Assembly: GCA_019636845.1 (NCBI GenBank)
Contig: JAHBWV010000001.1
Location: forward strand, 3,286,001 to 3,350,000
Reading direction: 5' to 3'
Length of the DNA: 64,000 nt
From: Phycisphaeraceae bacterium
GTDB taxonomy: Bacteria; Planctomycetota; Phycisphaerae; Phycisphaerales; UBA1924
A program made the translations under genes and the position numbers. Position 1 is the first letter of the stretch; each line of letters opens with the position of its first letter. The notes beneath the pieces are model-generated. The model saw only the letters and a list, made by a program, of their open reading frames with translations, did not search any database and was not told the origin of the DNA. Positions 43,249 to 52,710 of the stretch are shown here, one piece after another.

Positions 43249-45954
43249 GTGCAGCCCACCCGAACGAGACGCCGTCGATCCGCACCCCACGCCCGCCCCG
43301 GGGCTCACACCCTCCTCGCCGCGCTCCTCACCCTCTCGCCCCTCATCCCCTCACCAGTCTCCCACGCCCAGGTCCTCCAGGACCGCAAGCCCGCGCCCAT
43401 CGAAGTCCCCGAACTCGCCCCATCCATCACGCGCCTCCTCGAGCAGTCCTACCTCACGCCCGAACAAGCCCGCGACCTCCGCCTCCACCACGGCATCTGG
43501 CGCGACGAAGACCTCGACTCACCCGCCCTCCGCGCCCGCGCCGCGCTCACCACCGCCCGCTTCTGGGACGACTCGCTCCACTCACCAGAGGCCGATCCCC
43601 TCGACCGCGCCGAAGCCCTCATCGAACGCGGCGATCCCGCCGCCGCCCTCCCACTCCTCGATAACTCAACAACCCTCCGCGCCGCGCGCCTCCGCGCCCA
43701 GGCCCTGTTCGATCTCGGCAACGCCGCCGATGCCTCCCGCTCGCTCGATCGAGTCGCCGCCCAGATGGCCGATCAGCAGATCACGCTCGCCGACGAGATG
43801 GCCGAAGGCGTCCGCGCCCTCCTCCTCCGCGCTCGCATGAAGGGCCCCTGGCGCGACGCCCAGCAGGACTACCGCACCATCACCACACTCCTCGCCCGCG
43901 CCCGCGATGAACTCGACCGACTCGCGTGGTCCCCGCGCCTCGCCGAGGCCGAACTCCTCAACTCCAAGGACAACCGGCGCGAAGCCCGCCAGGCCGCCAT
44001 CGAGACCCTCCGCCTCAACCCCTCATGCGCCGCCGCGTGGCGACTCCTCGGACACATGTCCGTCGATCAGTTCGACTTCCAGACCTCCGAGTCCATCGCC
44101 GCACGCCTCGACCAACTCGCCGGAAAGATCGCATCCGAAGACACCGCCCTCTCACCCTGGGCCGCAGAGATCCGCGCCCGTGCCCAACTCCGCCAGCGCG
44201 ACGCCGCAGGCGCCATCGAGATCCTCACACCCGCCCTCGACGCACACCCGACGATGCGCTCGCTCCTCGCCCTCCGCGCCGCCGCCGCCGCGGCCTCCTT
44301 CGACCCAGCCGACACCGACGCGCGCCTCGCCTCCTTCGACGCCCTCTCCAACGCCACACCCCTCTCCTCACTCGCCCTCTACGAGGTCGGAAGAACCCTC
44401 AGCGACAACCGCCAGTACGAGCTCAGCGACGTGTTCCTCCGCCGCGCTGTCGAACGCGAGCCACACTGGGCCGAGCCGCTCATCGAGCGAGGCCTCATGC
44501 TCGCCCAGGCAGGACGCGATGTCGAAGCCCTCGACACACTCCGCGCCGCCAAGACCCTCGACCCCTTCAACGTCGCCGTCGACAACTCCACCAAACTCCT
44601 CACCGAACTCCTCACCTACCAGCGCTTCGAGTCCGAACACTTCATCGTCCGCTGCAAACCCGGACGCGACACCATCCTCGCACGAGAGATGCTCCCCGCG
44701 CTCGAAGCCATGCACGCCCGCGTCTGCGCACCCGACAACGGCGGCATCGACTTCAAGCCCCCCGTCAAAACCACCATCGACCTCATGCCCAACCACGAGT
44801 GGTTCAGCGTCCGCATCACCGGAATGCCCGGGCTCCACACCATGGCCGCCGCCACCGGACCCATCATCGCCATGGAGTCACCCTCCGACGGCCCCGGCCA
44901 CCTCGTCGGCCCCTACGACTGGCTCCGCGTCGTCCGCCACGAATACACCCACACCGTCACCCTCGCACGGACCAACAACCGCATCCCCCACTGGTTCACA
45001 GAAGCCGCCGCCGTCTACCTCGAAGACGCACCTCGCGACACCCGCACCGTCGCCCTCCTCGCAAACGCCTACGCCGCCGACCAGCTCTTCGATCTCGACG
45101 CCATCAACATCGCCTTCGTCCGCCCCAGAAAGCCCACCGACCGCTCCCAGGCATACGCCCAGGGACACTGGATGTACCAGTACATCGTCGAACGCTTCGG
45201 AGACCGCGCCCCCCTCGATCTCATGGACCACTACGCCAAGGGCACGCCCGAAGAAGCCGCATTCCGAACCGTCCTCGGTCTCTCACGCGCCGACTTCTTC
45301 ACCGCGTTCAAGCAGTGGGCCGGCGAGCAACTCATCGCCTGGGGCGCTCGACTCCCCCCCGGCACGCCCGACGCACGATCCCTCATCGAACAAGCCGCCT
45401 CACCCGCACACTCACCCGCACAGGCCATCGAGCTCGCCCTCGAAGCCCACCCCAACCACCCAGAACTCCTCGCCATCGCCGTCGAAGCAGCCCTCCGCGA
45501 ACGCCGCGGCATCCCCGACCCCTCCATGACCGACCTCCTCGAACGCGCCGCCGCCGCACGCCCCATGGACGACGCCCCACACCGCGCCCTGGCTCGTATC
45601 TACCTCACCGCGCAACCCGCGAACGATCCCGCCGAAGACATCGAAGCCCGCGCCATCCCCCACCTCGAATGGCTCGACGCACGCGAAGTCCACTCACCCG
45701 CATACGCCGCCGAACTCGCTCGCCTCTACGCCGAACGTGGCGACCACGCACGCGCACACGACAAAGCCCTGCGCGTCGTCCGCATCGCGCCCTACGACGC
45801 CGATTCCCGCGAAACCGCGGCTCGCATCGCCATCGTCGCCAAGGACTACAACGCCGCACGCCACCAGCTCGAAGCACTCATCGCCATCGAGCCCGACCGC
45901 GAACTCCACAAGAAACGCCTCGCCGCGCTCGAAACACTCGCAAAGAACGACTGA
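43249..45954 (+). CDS. Exported TPR protein with gluzincin (peptidase MA-like) metalloprotease domain
   Basis: The start is a GTG at 43249 with GGAGG at 43239-43243; 901 residues. After a signal peptide (LLAALLTLSPLIPSPVSHAQ) come tetratricopeptide-like helical repeats (~85-470). A zinc-protease domain has H564-E-x-x-H568 (in VVRHEYTHTVTLA) and a third ligand Glu585 (in IPHWFTEAAAVYLED), the gluzincin pattern of the peptidase-MA family. It ends with more TPR-like repeats (LARLYAERGDHARAHDKALR). It is probably periplasmic. The substrate is unknown; TPRs suggest work within a complex. Confidence 0.87.
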   Translation: MQPTRTRRRRSAPHARPGAHTLLAALLTLSPLIPSPVSHAQVLQDRKPAPIEVPELAPSITRLLEQSYLTPEQARDLRLHHGIWRDEDLDSPALRARAALTTARFWDDSLHSPEADPLDRAEALIERGDPAAALPLLDNSTTLRAARLRAQALFDLGNAADASRSLDRVAAQMADQQITLADEMAEGVRALLLRARMKGPWRDAQQDYRTITTLLARARDELDRLAWSPRLAEAELLNSKDNRREARQAAIETLRLNPSCAAAWRLLGHMSVDQFDFQTSESIAARLDQLAGKIASEDTALSPWAAEIRARAQLRQRDAAGAIEILTPALDAHPTMRSLLALRAAAAAASFDPADTDARLASFDALSNATPLSSLALYEVGRTLSDNRQYELSDVFLRRAVEREPHWAEPLIERGLMLAQAGRDVEALDTLRAAKTLDPFNVAVDNSTKLLTELLTYQRFESEHFIVRCKPGRDTILAREMLPALEAMHARVCAPDNGGIDFKPPVKTTIDLMPNHEWFSVRITGMPGLHTMAAATGPIIAMESPSDGPGHLVGPYDWLRVVRHEYTHTVTLARTNNRIPHWFTEAAAVYLEDAPRDTRTVALLANAYAADQLFDLDAINIAFVRPRKPTDRSQAYAQGHWMYQYIVERFGDRAPLDLMDHYAKGTPEEAAFRTVLGLSRADFFTAFKQWAGEQLIAWGARLPPGTPDARSLIEQAASPAHSPAQAIELALEAHPNHPELLAIAVEAALRERRGIPDPSMTDLLERAAAARPMDDAPHRALARIYLTAQPANDPAEDIEARAIPHLEWLDAREVHSPAYAAELARLYAERGDHARAHDKALRVVRIAPYDADSRETAARIAIVAKDYNAARHQLEALIAIEPDRELHKKRLAALETLAKND

Positions 45955-46138
45955 ACATAACCCCGCGTCCCGAAGGGACGGCACTCACTCGCAACCGTCC
46001 AAACTGGTTGTCAAAATCAAACTGCGCGCATAATCCCCTCTGCCCCTCTTCACGTACTCCGCCACCAACCGGCCATCCTCGCACCATCCCGCAGTCTGGC
46101 CCTTTGCCATTTGCTATGTGGCTCTTTCCCCCTCCGCC

Positions 46139-46870
46139 TTATCCCGGCCCGCGCCCGCCCCCACCGCCCCCCGGACGCTGCCCCCCCGGTCCTCCACCCT
46201 GCGCCCGCATCCGCGACATGAACTCCGAGCGCAGCCCATTCATCTGCGCGTTCCCATCGTTCACCGCGCGCCCAATCCTCTCGTTGATCCGATTGACCAT
46301 CTCCGCGCGCCGCTGCTGACGCTGCTCATCCGTCATCTGTCCCCCGCCGGGCCCCCCTCCCTGCCCACTCCCCGGTGCCCACTCACGCCTCTGCCCATCA
46401 CCCTCCGGCCGTGCGCCCCCGGGTCCACCGCCCATGCCCCCCGGCCTCCAACCCGTCCGCCAATCCTCAACCGGCTCGCCCCGCGCCACGCGCAGGATCA
46501 TCTCGTCCATCTGCTCCTGACGCATCTCAAACAGCACCTCGCGCGTCTTCTCATCCTCGAAGTACGTCCGCATCTCCTCGCGCGACACATCCTTGAAAAG
46601 CTCCGCCGCCACCACCGCGTACTGACGCTTGCGATCCTCATCGAGCCGCGCATACCGCTCGGAACCCATCACCGCGATCGCCTCCTCGCGCGTCGTCGGC
46701 AGCGACACGGGGCGATGCCCCCACGCGTACACACCCCCCGCCGACAACGCGAGCACGCCGAGCGTGACGCACACCCCGCCCACGATCTTCTTCTTCCGAG
46801 GCGACCAGTCCGCGTCGATCGCCTTCCGCGCCGGCGTCACCGCTTCATCAAGATTGATCCGCTGTGGCAT
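46139..46870 (-). CDS. Single-pass membrane protein with Gly/Arg/Pro-rich tail
   Basis: The ATG at 46870 (GGGAG seven bases upstream) gives 243 residues. A short cytoplasmic start (MPQRINLDEAVTPARKAIDA) precedes one transmembrane helix (KIVGGVCVTLGVLALSAGGV). A helical region follows, then a low-complexity Gly/Pro/Arg/Gln tail with a helix embedded (QRRAEMVNRINERIGRAVND). The architecture recurs in planctomycetes, next to the prepilin-like gene. No domain with known function is seen. Confidence 0.68.
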   Translation of the reverse strand: MPQRINLDEAVTPARKAIDADWSPRKKKIVGGVCVTLGVLALSAGGVYAWGHRPVSLPTTREEAIAVMGSERYARLDEDRKRQYAVVAAELFKDVSREEMRTYFEDEKTREVLFEMRQEQMDEMILRVARGEPVEDWRTGWRPGGMGGGPGGARPEGDGQRREWAPGSGQGGGPGGGQMTDEQRQQRRAEMVNRINERIGRAVNDGNAQMNGLRSEFMSRMRAQGGGPGGQRPGGGGGGRGPG

Positions 46871-46897
46871 GCTCAAGCTCCCGACAAAGATCCGACC

Positions 46898-47587
46898 TCA
46901 CGATCCGTAACGCCCGACATGGCCATCGACAAACAGCACGTTCCGCTTGTCGTGGAAGAAGTTCACCGGCAGACGCGCACCCGTCGTCGTCTCGAACGTC
47001 CCCCCGTCAAAGTCATACGCCACCGGCGTTGTCGAAGGCCCCTGCTTCAGAAACTCGTAGTAAAACGTGTTCTCATACCTGTTCCCGCCCAGCGCGACCA
47101 CATACGTGTACGACATCGCGCTGATCCGCTCCCGCGTGTCACCCTCAGAGACCCAGAACGTCCCCTCGTTCGGCGTCCACGGCTGCTCCCACACAACCTT
47201 GTCACCCGGACACCGATACGCAAGGTCCTCAACCTCCAGAAACTCCGACATCGCCACATTGAAAGGCGGCTTCTCCAGATCCATCGAGATCCACGGGGGC
47301 GGCATGTACCGCGCCACCGGAAACACCTCCCGGTACCGATCCTTATACATCTCCACCGACTGCCCGATGCTCCGCAGGTTCGCCCCGCATCGCACCTTCC
47401 GAGCCGCATCACGCGCCCGAGGCAACGCCGGCAGCATGATCCCCAGCAGAATCGAGATAATGAAGATCACCACCAGCAGCTCGATCAGCGAGAAACCCCC
47501 ACGCGCCCCCCCACGCGCCTGCCCACGCGTTACCCGACGCGCTCCCCATCCCGCACCCCCACCCAACACGGCCCCATCAGTTGACAT
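46898..47587 (-). CDS. Prepilin-like (type II pseudopilin) protein, HX-DG type
   Basis: Starting at ATG 47587 (AGGAGG upstream), the 229-residue protein has a basic leader ending in GG and the prepilin cleavage/methylation site GGFSLIELLVV, followed by a hydrophobic helix (FIISILLGIMLPAL). The C-terminus holds the HDKRNVLFVDGHVGRYG motif typical of planctomycete prepilin-type H-X9-DG proteins. Such proteins are probably assembled by type II secretion/pilus machinery. It lies 27 bases upstream of the Gly-rich membrane protein on the same strand. Confidence 0.86.
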   Translation of the reverse strand: MSTDGAVLGGGAGWGARRVTRGQARGGARGGFSLIELLVVIFIISILLGIMLPALPRARDAARKVRCGANLRSIGQSVEMYKDRYREVFPVARYMPPPWISMDLEKPPFNVAMSEFLEVEDLAYRCPGDKVVWEQPWTPNEGTFWVSEGDTRERISAMSYTYVVALGGNRYENTFYYEFLKQGPSTTPVAYDFDGGTFETTTGARLPVNFFHDKRNVLFVDGHVGRYGS

Positions 47588-47684
47588 AACGCCTCCTGCC
47601 TGCCACCCGGCACCGCAACATCCGGGCACACGCCGCTGAAACGTGCAACGCATCACTTGATCGGCTATTGCCGCGCCGACAGAT

Positions 47685-48569
47685 TCACCCGGCACCAGCG
47701 TCTGAGCCGAGATACGCCCCGATCTCCGTCGCCCACCCCGCCTCGCGCATCGCCGCAACCACCACGGAATCCGAGAGATACGCGCGAATCGCCTCCTCCG
47801 GAGCCGCCCGCATCTCGCTGCTCACAGGCCGCCGCGTATCCGCCCCCGCATCCCTCTGGATGCTCATCGCGTGGTAGTTCGACGCCGCATACGCCGCCGC
47901 ACCCTCCAACTCCCCTGCCTCGATCTCCCACCCCCATGCCCGATACATCCCCCCGAAAAACCCCCGAGGGTCCCGACGGATGTCGTCATACACCAGCCCA
48001 CGACCCGCACCACGCGCCTCCAGCCACCGACCGCAGAACTGCCGCAACTGAGGCAGGTCCCAGCCCTCCGTGATGCACGTCCCAGGACCACCGCTCGAAC
48101 CCTCAGGCAGCATCCCCCGCAGAATGATGCTGCTCAACCGATCGATCGGGTTCCTCAGCACAAACACATGCGGATGATCCGGCCACACCCTCCTCACCTC
48201 ACCCGGCGCAGGATGATCGTGAGGCATCTTCACCACAATCCGCCTGCCACCCTCAGGAACTCGCTCCAGCAACCACTCGCGCCCAGGCGCACACACCGGA
48301 AGACCCGCCTCGCCCCGCGCCAACTTCTCAAACACCACACCCGCCGCGCATGCAATCTCCGGCGTGATCACACCCCCGCTCGTACGAAACAACTCCGTCA
48401 CCACCCGCTGCTCCGGCGGAAACCTGTAATACGGCCCCGTCCGAACCCACGGACCAAAGATCTCGTCCGCAACCACACCCCCGAACGGCGCAGCCGCGGC
48501 ATACGCCGCAATCGACGACCCCGAACGGATCATCGAAAATATCCAGGCGATGGATGGGGTTTCAGGCAT
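47685..48569 (-). CDS. Sulfotransferase family protein
   Basis: The 294-residue protein has the sulfotransferase N-terminal loop IAWIFSMIRSGSSIAAYAAA and the 3'-phosphate motif HPHVFVLRNPIDRLSSIIL. A C-terminal region follows (RGLVYDDIRRDPRGFFGGMY). It is distinct from the sulfotransferase at 10727-11476 and from the degenerate one at 38383-39129. ATG 48569 is chosen; an upstream TTG at 48578 is possible. The acceptor is unknown. Confidence 0.8.
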   Translation of the reverse strand: MPETPSIAWIFSMIRSGSSIAAYAAAAPFGGVVADEIFGPWVRTGPYYRFPPEQRVVTELFRTSGGVITPEIACAAGVVFEKLARGEAGLPVCAPGREWLLERVPEGGRRIVVKMPHDHPAPGEVRRVWPDHPHVFVLRNPIDRLSSIILRGMLPEGSSGGPGTCITEGWDLPQLRQFCGRWLEARGAGRGLVYDDIRRDPRGFFGGMYRAWGWEIEAGELEGAAAYAASNYHAMSIQRDAGADTRRPVSSEMRAAPEEAIRAYLSDSVVVAAMREAGWATEIGAYLGSDAGAG

Positions 48570-49112
48570 GGGACTCAATGGGAAGAGAACGCAGAGGTCG
48601 CAGAGATATCAGAGTGACGCAGAGGGGAAAGAGGAGGGTGGGGCCGAATGACGAGCGTAGAGGGGATGGTGGAGGAGGGGCCAGAGGGCTGGATGAACAA
48701 AGGGGGCAGAGGGGCAGATGAAGCCGACAGCTCGAATGGGTGTCGGCCCTCGACTGGTGATTGATCGGCTATTCCTACGGCGGCATCGACGAGCCGGTCA
48801 CCGTTACCCATCTCGCTCCAGCGCCGGGTGCGATCGTGGCGATGTGCTTGTTGGCCATACCACGCTTCAACGCTGAAACGCTTGTATCAGCCGAAGGTTC
48901 GGATCTGGGTTCTTTCCATGCCCGCTCTGCGAGCAGGCATGCCACCCGCATCTCCCCTCCGCGGCACTCCGCCTCCTCCGCGTTGAGCCCTTCATTGTCT
49001 TCTCTTCCTCGTGCTCTTCGCGACCTTCGCCTTCAACCACTTCTCTTCCCCAGCCCTCCTCTCCGCGTCCTCGCCTTTCCTTCTTCTCTGCGCCCTCTGC
49101 GTTCTCTTCTCT
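48570..49112. other. Intergenic region with degenerate repeats and a possible PEP-CTERM-like remnant
   Basis: The 543-base gap contains purine-rich and pyrimidine-rich imperfect repeats (48583-48640, 48952-49112) and no supported gene. Around 48780-48880 a rightward frame reads DEPVTVTHLAPAPGAIVAMC, reminiscent of a planctomycete PEP-CTERM tail, but it lacks the basic end and a reading frame upstream. It is best treated as a possible remnant. Confidence 0.45.
48952..48990 (+). repeat. Intergenic CTCCGCG-type degenerate repeat, copy 1
   Basis: The stretch CCTCCGCGGCACTCCGCCTC followed by CTCCGCGTTGAGCC recurs, with small changes, at 50211-50250 and 56960-56993. All three are intergenic and lie at the ends of genes. 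This is an imperfect repeat family, common in GC-rich environmental bacteria. Confidence 0.7.
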
Positions 49113-50099
49113 TCAGAACTGCGAAGCCGTAAACGTCTTCCCCGTCGTCTCCCGCTCCCACGTCCAGCTCGGCCCGCGTTTGTTCTCGTAAAACTCCCAC
49201 AACTCAAACCAGTACGACCGGAACGCGTGCGCGCCGAACGGCGCAAAGTGCTTATCGATCATCTTCATGATCGCCTTGTCCGTCCCCTCCATCCCCAGGA
49301 TCGTCTTCCCGTGCCGCACACTCTCCGTGTCCAACGGCAACAGGTGATACCGCCCCAGCAACTGCATGACATTCGCCGCGGCATACGGCCCGATCCCCGG
49401 CAACCCGATCAGAAACGTCCGTAGGTCCTCGTCACTGGTGGCCGGATCCTCGCACCAATGCGGATCAATCTCCCCCGACGCGAACATCCCCGCCAACTCG
49501 ACAATCCGCTTATCCCTATACCCCACGCGGCAACGCGCCCGCAGCGTGCTCGCACGCGCACGCGACAGCTTCCGCGCCGAAGGAAACGCCCCCCCATCCC
49601 CGACCACCTCGCACAAACGCTCATTCATCACCACCGTGCTCGGCCATTGCACGTTGCAACTCGTCACCGTCTTGATCACATCCTCGAACAGTGTCGGCGA
49701 CCGAAACAACCGCCCACGCCCCAGCCCCTTGAACCGCGGATCAACCCTGTGATACGCCCGGATCGTCGCCGCGTCCTCATCAAGCCGCAGCATCCGCGCA
49801 ATCAGCCCCGACGCCTCCGTCACCTCGCGCCTCGCAAGCCGCCGATCGCTCACACACGCCAGATCCGCCCCACGCGTGAAGTGCGATGCCTTGCTGATCC
49901 GCGCCGGCCCCCGCTTCCCATCCTCCCGCGGCTGCGCAATCGTGATCGTCGCCGGACCGCCCTCTAACTCCAACACCCGCGTCAGTCGCTCCGACCTCGG
50001 ATCCCAGTGATTCGGCCGCAGCAGAAAGTACCCGTACGAGCACGCGTCCCGCTTCAGCGAGTAATCCTCAGGAACGGGAATGGCGAAGTGTGTCGGCAT
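49113..50099 (-). CDS. HhH-GPD base-excision DNA glycosylase (AlkA/OGG-like)
   Basis: The 328-residue protein has the helix-hairpin-helix of the superfamily (FLIGLPGIGPYAAANVM) followed by the catalytic-Asp motif LPLDTESV. SPTLFEDVIKTVTSCNVQW and KLSRARASTLRARCRVGYRD support the fold of AlkA/OGG1-like enzymes. Residues ~1-100 look like the N-terminal OGG/AlkA beta domain. It is likely to remove damaged bases such as 3-methyladenine or 8-oxoguanine; the lysine of OGG1 is not obvious, so a monofunctional AlkA-type glycosylase is favoured. It is flanked by repeats. Confidence 0.82.
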   Translation of the reverse strand: MPTHFAIPVPEDYSLKRDACSYGYFLLRPNHWDPRSERLTRVLELEGGPATITIAQPREDGKRGPARISKASHFTRGADLACVSDRRLARREVTEASGLIARMLRLDEDAATIRAYHRVDPRFKGLGRGRLFRSPTLFEDVIKTVTSCNVQWPSTVVMNERLCEVVGDGGAFPSARKLSRARASTLRARCRVGYRDKRIVELAGMFASGEIDPHWCEDPATSDEDLRTFLIGLPGIGPYAAANVMQLLGRYHLLPLDTESVRHGKTILGMEGTDKAIMKMIDKHFAPFGAHAFRSYWFELWEFYENKRGPSWTWERETTGKTFTASQF

Positions 50100-50210
50100 T
50101 GAAAGGGCTGAACACGGAGCACCGCATCAAAGCACACGTGGAGTCTCTCGATGAACTCGGGCGCAGAAATCGAAGGCCGTTCGGATCTCTCTCACTCCCT
50201 TCACTTTCAC

Positions 50211-50250
50211 CTCTTCTCCGCGGCCCTCCGCGTCCTCCGCGTTGAGCGCC
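50211..50250 (+). repeat. Intergenic CTCCGCG-type degenerate repeat, copy 2
   Basis: The segment TCTCCGCGGCCCTCCGCGTC followed by CTCCGCGTTGAGCGCC matches copies at 48952-48990 and 56960-56993. It lies in the short gap between the glycosylase and the amidotransferase. Confidence 0.7.
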
Positions 50251-50258
50251 TTTCCGCT

Positions 50259-50984
50259 TTACGCCGTCAGCTTCCGCGACAGCGGAAACAGATACGTCGC
50301 CAGGTTCACCGCAAGCCGGTCCGCGGCCCGCGCGAACATCTCGTAGTGCTTCTCCGCCTCCGCAAGCACCTGCTCCGCCGTCACCCCCGCACGCTCCTGG
50401 AACTTCCCATCCGCCGCCGCGTACGCGCGGATCATCTCCATGTCCGCCTCGGGGTGGTACTGGAACCCATACGTCCGAATCCCCGCGCGAAACACCTGGA
50501 TCTTGCACTGCTTCGATCCGCCCAGCGCCTGCGCGCCCGCGGGAAGTTTCTTGATCTCAAACCCGTGCGTCGAGAACTGCGGACAATCCCACGGAATCCC
50601 CGCCAGCATCGTCTCCGTCTGGCCGCCGGGATTCAGCGACACGAGCGGCATCCCCAACTCCGGCCTCTCCATCGGCCCGACCTCGCCGCCCAGCACCGCC
50701 GCGATCATCTGCGCGCCGAGACAGATCCCGATCACCGGCAACTGCCGCGCGTGCGCCTGACGAAGCAACTCCATCTCGCCCGACATCCACTCGTGCGGCT
50801 CCCCAACGTTCTGGGGACCACCCAACGACACAATCCCATGAACATTGTCAAGATCCGCCGGCAATCCCTTCGCCCCATCAACATCAAGCCGACGGATGTC
50901 CAGCTTGAAACCATGATCGCGAAGAGTCGCACCCAGGCGGCCGGGCCCGCCACGCTCGCTGTGTTGAAACACGATGATCGCCAT
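50259..50984 (-). CDS. Class I glutamine amidotransferase-like protein
   Basis: The 241-residue protein has the triad of class I amidotransferases: Cys near residue 88 in VIGICLGAQMIAAVLGG, and His/Glu in TYGFQYHPEADMEMIRAY. The N-terminal NVHGIVSLGGPQNVGEP is typical of GMP-synthase-like stand-alone GATases. No synthase domain follows, so it may act as a glutaminase or peptidase-type enzyme of unclear substrate. It sits among single-gene units. Confidence 0.87.
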   Translation of the reverse strand: MAIIVFQHSERGGPGRLGATLRDHGFKLDIRRLDVDGAKGLPADLDNVHGIVSLGGPQNVGEPHEWMSGEMELLRQAHARQLPVIGICLGAQMIAAVLGGEVGPMERPELGMPLVSLNPGGQTETMLAGIPWDCPQFSTHGFEIKKLPAGAQALGGSKQCKIQVFRAGIRTYGFQYHPEADMEMIRAYAAADGKFQERAGVTAEQVLAEAEKHYEMFARAADRLAVNLATYLFPLSRKLTA

Positions 50985-51023
50985 AGGCCGGATCGTACGG
51001 CCGGTGACCGCGCCTGGCCTCTC

Positions 51024-51758
51024 TCACACCATCATCACGATCGTCGCATCGTGCCCATCCAGATAATCCTGCCGGAACATCACGCGGGCCGTCCGCTCCA
51101 ACGCAAACGCCAGCATCGCCCGCGTGTCAAACCGCTTCGCCGGTCCCGTCGAGACTCCCTCCCACGCCCGTCCGCACCGATCGCTCAAAAAGTTGAACGC
51201 AACCGCCGCGCCCGGGTGCCCCGCCCCCGGCGCGGGCGAGATCGCGCGCCAAGCCCGATCCAGCACCTCCATCGCCATCGACTGCTCGCACGTGTTCAAA
51301 GAGCCGCTGAACACAAACACCTCCCCGCCCCCGCCCACCGCGTGCGATGCCGCGCCGTACGCGCGGATATACCCCTCGAACGCCCCGTCCGCTGAAGCAA
51401 AGTCGCCGAGTTCCACCCGCGCCCGCAGCATGTTCTGGTTCGCGATGGCTCTCCTGCAATGCTCCACCATCACCGGCAACGCATCGATCCCCACATACGC
51501 CCGATACGCCACGTCCGCCTCGCACAGATACCCCAGCAGATCCGCACGCCCGCACCCGCAGTCGATCACCACACGCCCCGAAAGATCCAGCATCTCCGTC
51601 AGCACGCGAAAACGCGCCCGCTGAAACTCCTCGCTCCGCCACAGCAACGTCCCGAACGAAGCGCCCCCACGCGCCGCCGCCTCCTTGTACGGCTCCAGCC
51701 ACGGAACCGTCAGATCCGGCGGAACCTCGCGCGATGGATCGGTGGGACGCTCGGACAT
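51024..51758 (-). CDS. SAM-dependent methyltransferase, class I
   Basis: The 244-residue protein has motif I VVIDCGCGRADLLGYL and the acidic loop YVGIDALPVMVEHC, typical of class I Rossmann methyltransferases. A strand FVFSGSLNTCEQSM follows, with a C-terminal HDATIVMMV. ATG 51758 is preferred; a GTG at 51770 is possible. The next leftward gene, a PfkB kinase, ends 19 bases upstream of this start, so the two may be co-transcribed. The substrate is unknown. Confidence 0.8.
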   Translation of the reverse strand: MSERPTDPSREVPPDLTVPWLEPYKEAAARGGASFGTLLWRSEEFQRARFRVLTEMLDLSGRVVIDCGCGRADLLGYLCEADVAYRAYVGIDALPVMVEHCRRAIANQNMLRARVELGDFASADGAFEGYIRAYGAASHAVGGGGEVFVFSGSLNTCEQSMAMEVLDRAWRAISPAPGAGHPGAAVAFNFLSDRCGRAWEGVSTGPAKRFDTRAMLAFALERTARVMFRQDYLDGHDATIVMMV

Positions 51759-51777
51759 GGCTCGCAACACCCCGCCC

Positions 51778-52710
51778 TCACGAAACGCTCGTCATCTCCA
51801 CGAACTCATCGAAACGCCGATCGATCTCCTCCGGACGCAGCCGCGCCAGCCGATCCAGACTGAAACTCTCGATCGTGAAACTCGCCATCACCGTCCCGTG
51901 CGCCAGCGCCCGACGAACCACGTCGAACGACGAAGGCACGTGCGAGATCCCGCGCGACGACGCCCGCGCGATATGCCCCATCATCCCGCCCGCGAAGGTG
52001 TCACCCGCGCCCGTCGGGTCCACGACCTCCTCCGCCGGATACGCCGGCAACGCCGCGATCCCGTCGCGATGGATGAACAGACACCCGTGCTCACCCTTCT
52101 TCACCACCACAAACTTCGGCCCCAGCTCAAGGATCTTCTTCGCCGCACGGATCGTGTTCTTCTTCCCCGCGAACAACTCCGCCTCGTCGTAGTTCAGCAC
52201 CAGCCCGTCAACCCGACGGATCAACTCCTCAAGATCCTTCCGCGCCGTATCGATCCACAGATCCATCGTGTCCGCCACCGCCATCACCCGACGCGGAAAC
52301 TGCTCCAGCATCTGCATCTGCACACTCGGCGCCGTGTTCGCGAGAAACACGAACGCAGAGTCCTTGAACTCCTGAGGAACACTCGGCGGCTCCTCCAGCA
52401 ACACCCCAAGCTCCGTGAACATCGTCTCGCGATGATCCATGTTCTCCGCGTACTTCCCGCCCCAACGGAACGTCTTCGACCCGCGCCGAACCTCAAGCCC
52501 GCCCGTGTCAATCCCCCTGAACAACCCCAGCGTCCGCATGTGCTCGGGCGGTAGATCATCCCCCACAACCGCTACCATCCGCACCGTCTGATAGAACGAT
52601 GCCGCCGCCGCGAAATACGCCGCAGATCCCCCCAACACACCCTCCCTCGCCTCCCCGCCGGGTGTGTGGATCGTGTCGATGCCGATGGTGCCGGTGACAA
52701 TCAGTGACAT
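51778..52710 (-). CDS. PfkB-family sugar/nucleoside kinase
   Basis: The 310-residue protein starts at ATG 52710. It has the PfkB N-terminal signature GVLGGSAAYFAAAASFYQ, the substrate region GLVLNYDEAELFAGKKN, and the C-terminal DPTGAGDTFAGGMMGH containing the catalytic Asp and anion hole. TIGIDTIHTPGGEAREGVLG at the N-terminus resembles adenosine-kinase-like members. The substrate may be a sugar or nucleoside, not determinable here. It is followed by the methyltransferase. Confidence 0.88.
   Translation of the reverse strand: MSLIVTGTIGIDTIHTPGGEAREGVLGGSAAYFAAAASFYQTVRMVAVVGDDLPPEHMRTLGLFRGIDTGGLEVRRGSKTFRWGGKYAENMDHRETMFTELGVLLEEPPSVPQEFKDSAFVFLANTAPSVQMQMLEQFPRRVMAVADTMDLWIDTARKDLEELIRRVDGLVLNYDEAELFAGKKNTIRAAKKILELGPKFVVVKKGEHGCLFIHRDGIAALPAYPAEEVVDPTGAGDTFAGGMMGHIARASSRGISHVPSSFDVVRRALAHGTVMASFTIESFSLDRLARLRPEEIDRRFDEFVEMTSVS

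Noticed and set aside
45964..45982. Hairpin after the metalloprotease gene as a terminator
   Set aside because: The CGTCCC-GAAG-GGACG stem is short and has no U-tract on either strand.
43926..46319. 797-codon frame overlapping the metalloprotease
   Set aside because: Almost only Arg, Pro, His and Thr; a shifted-frame shadow of the peptidase gene.
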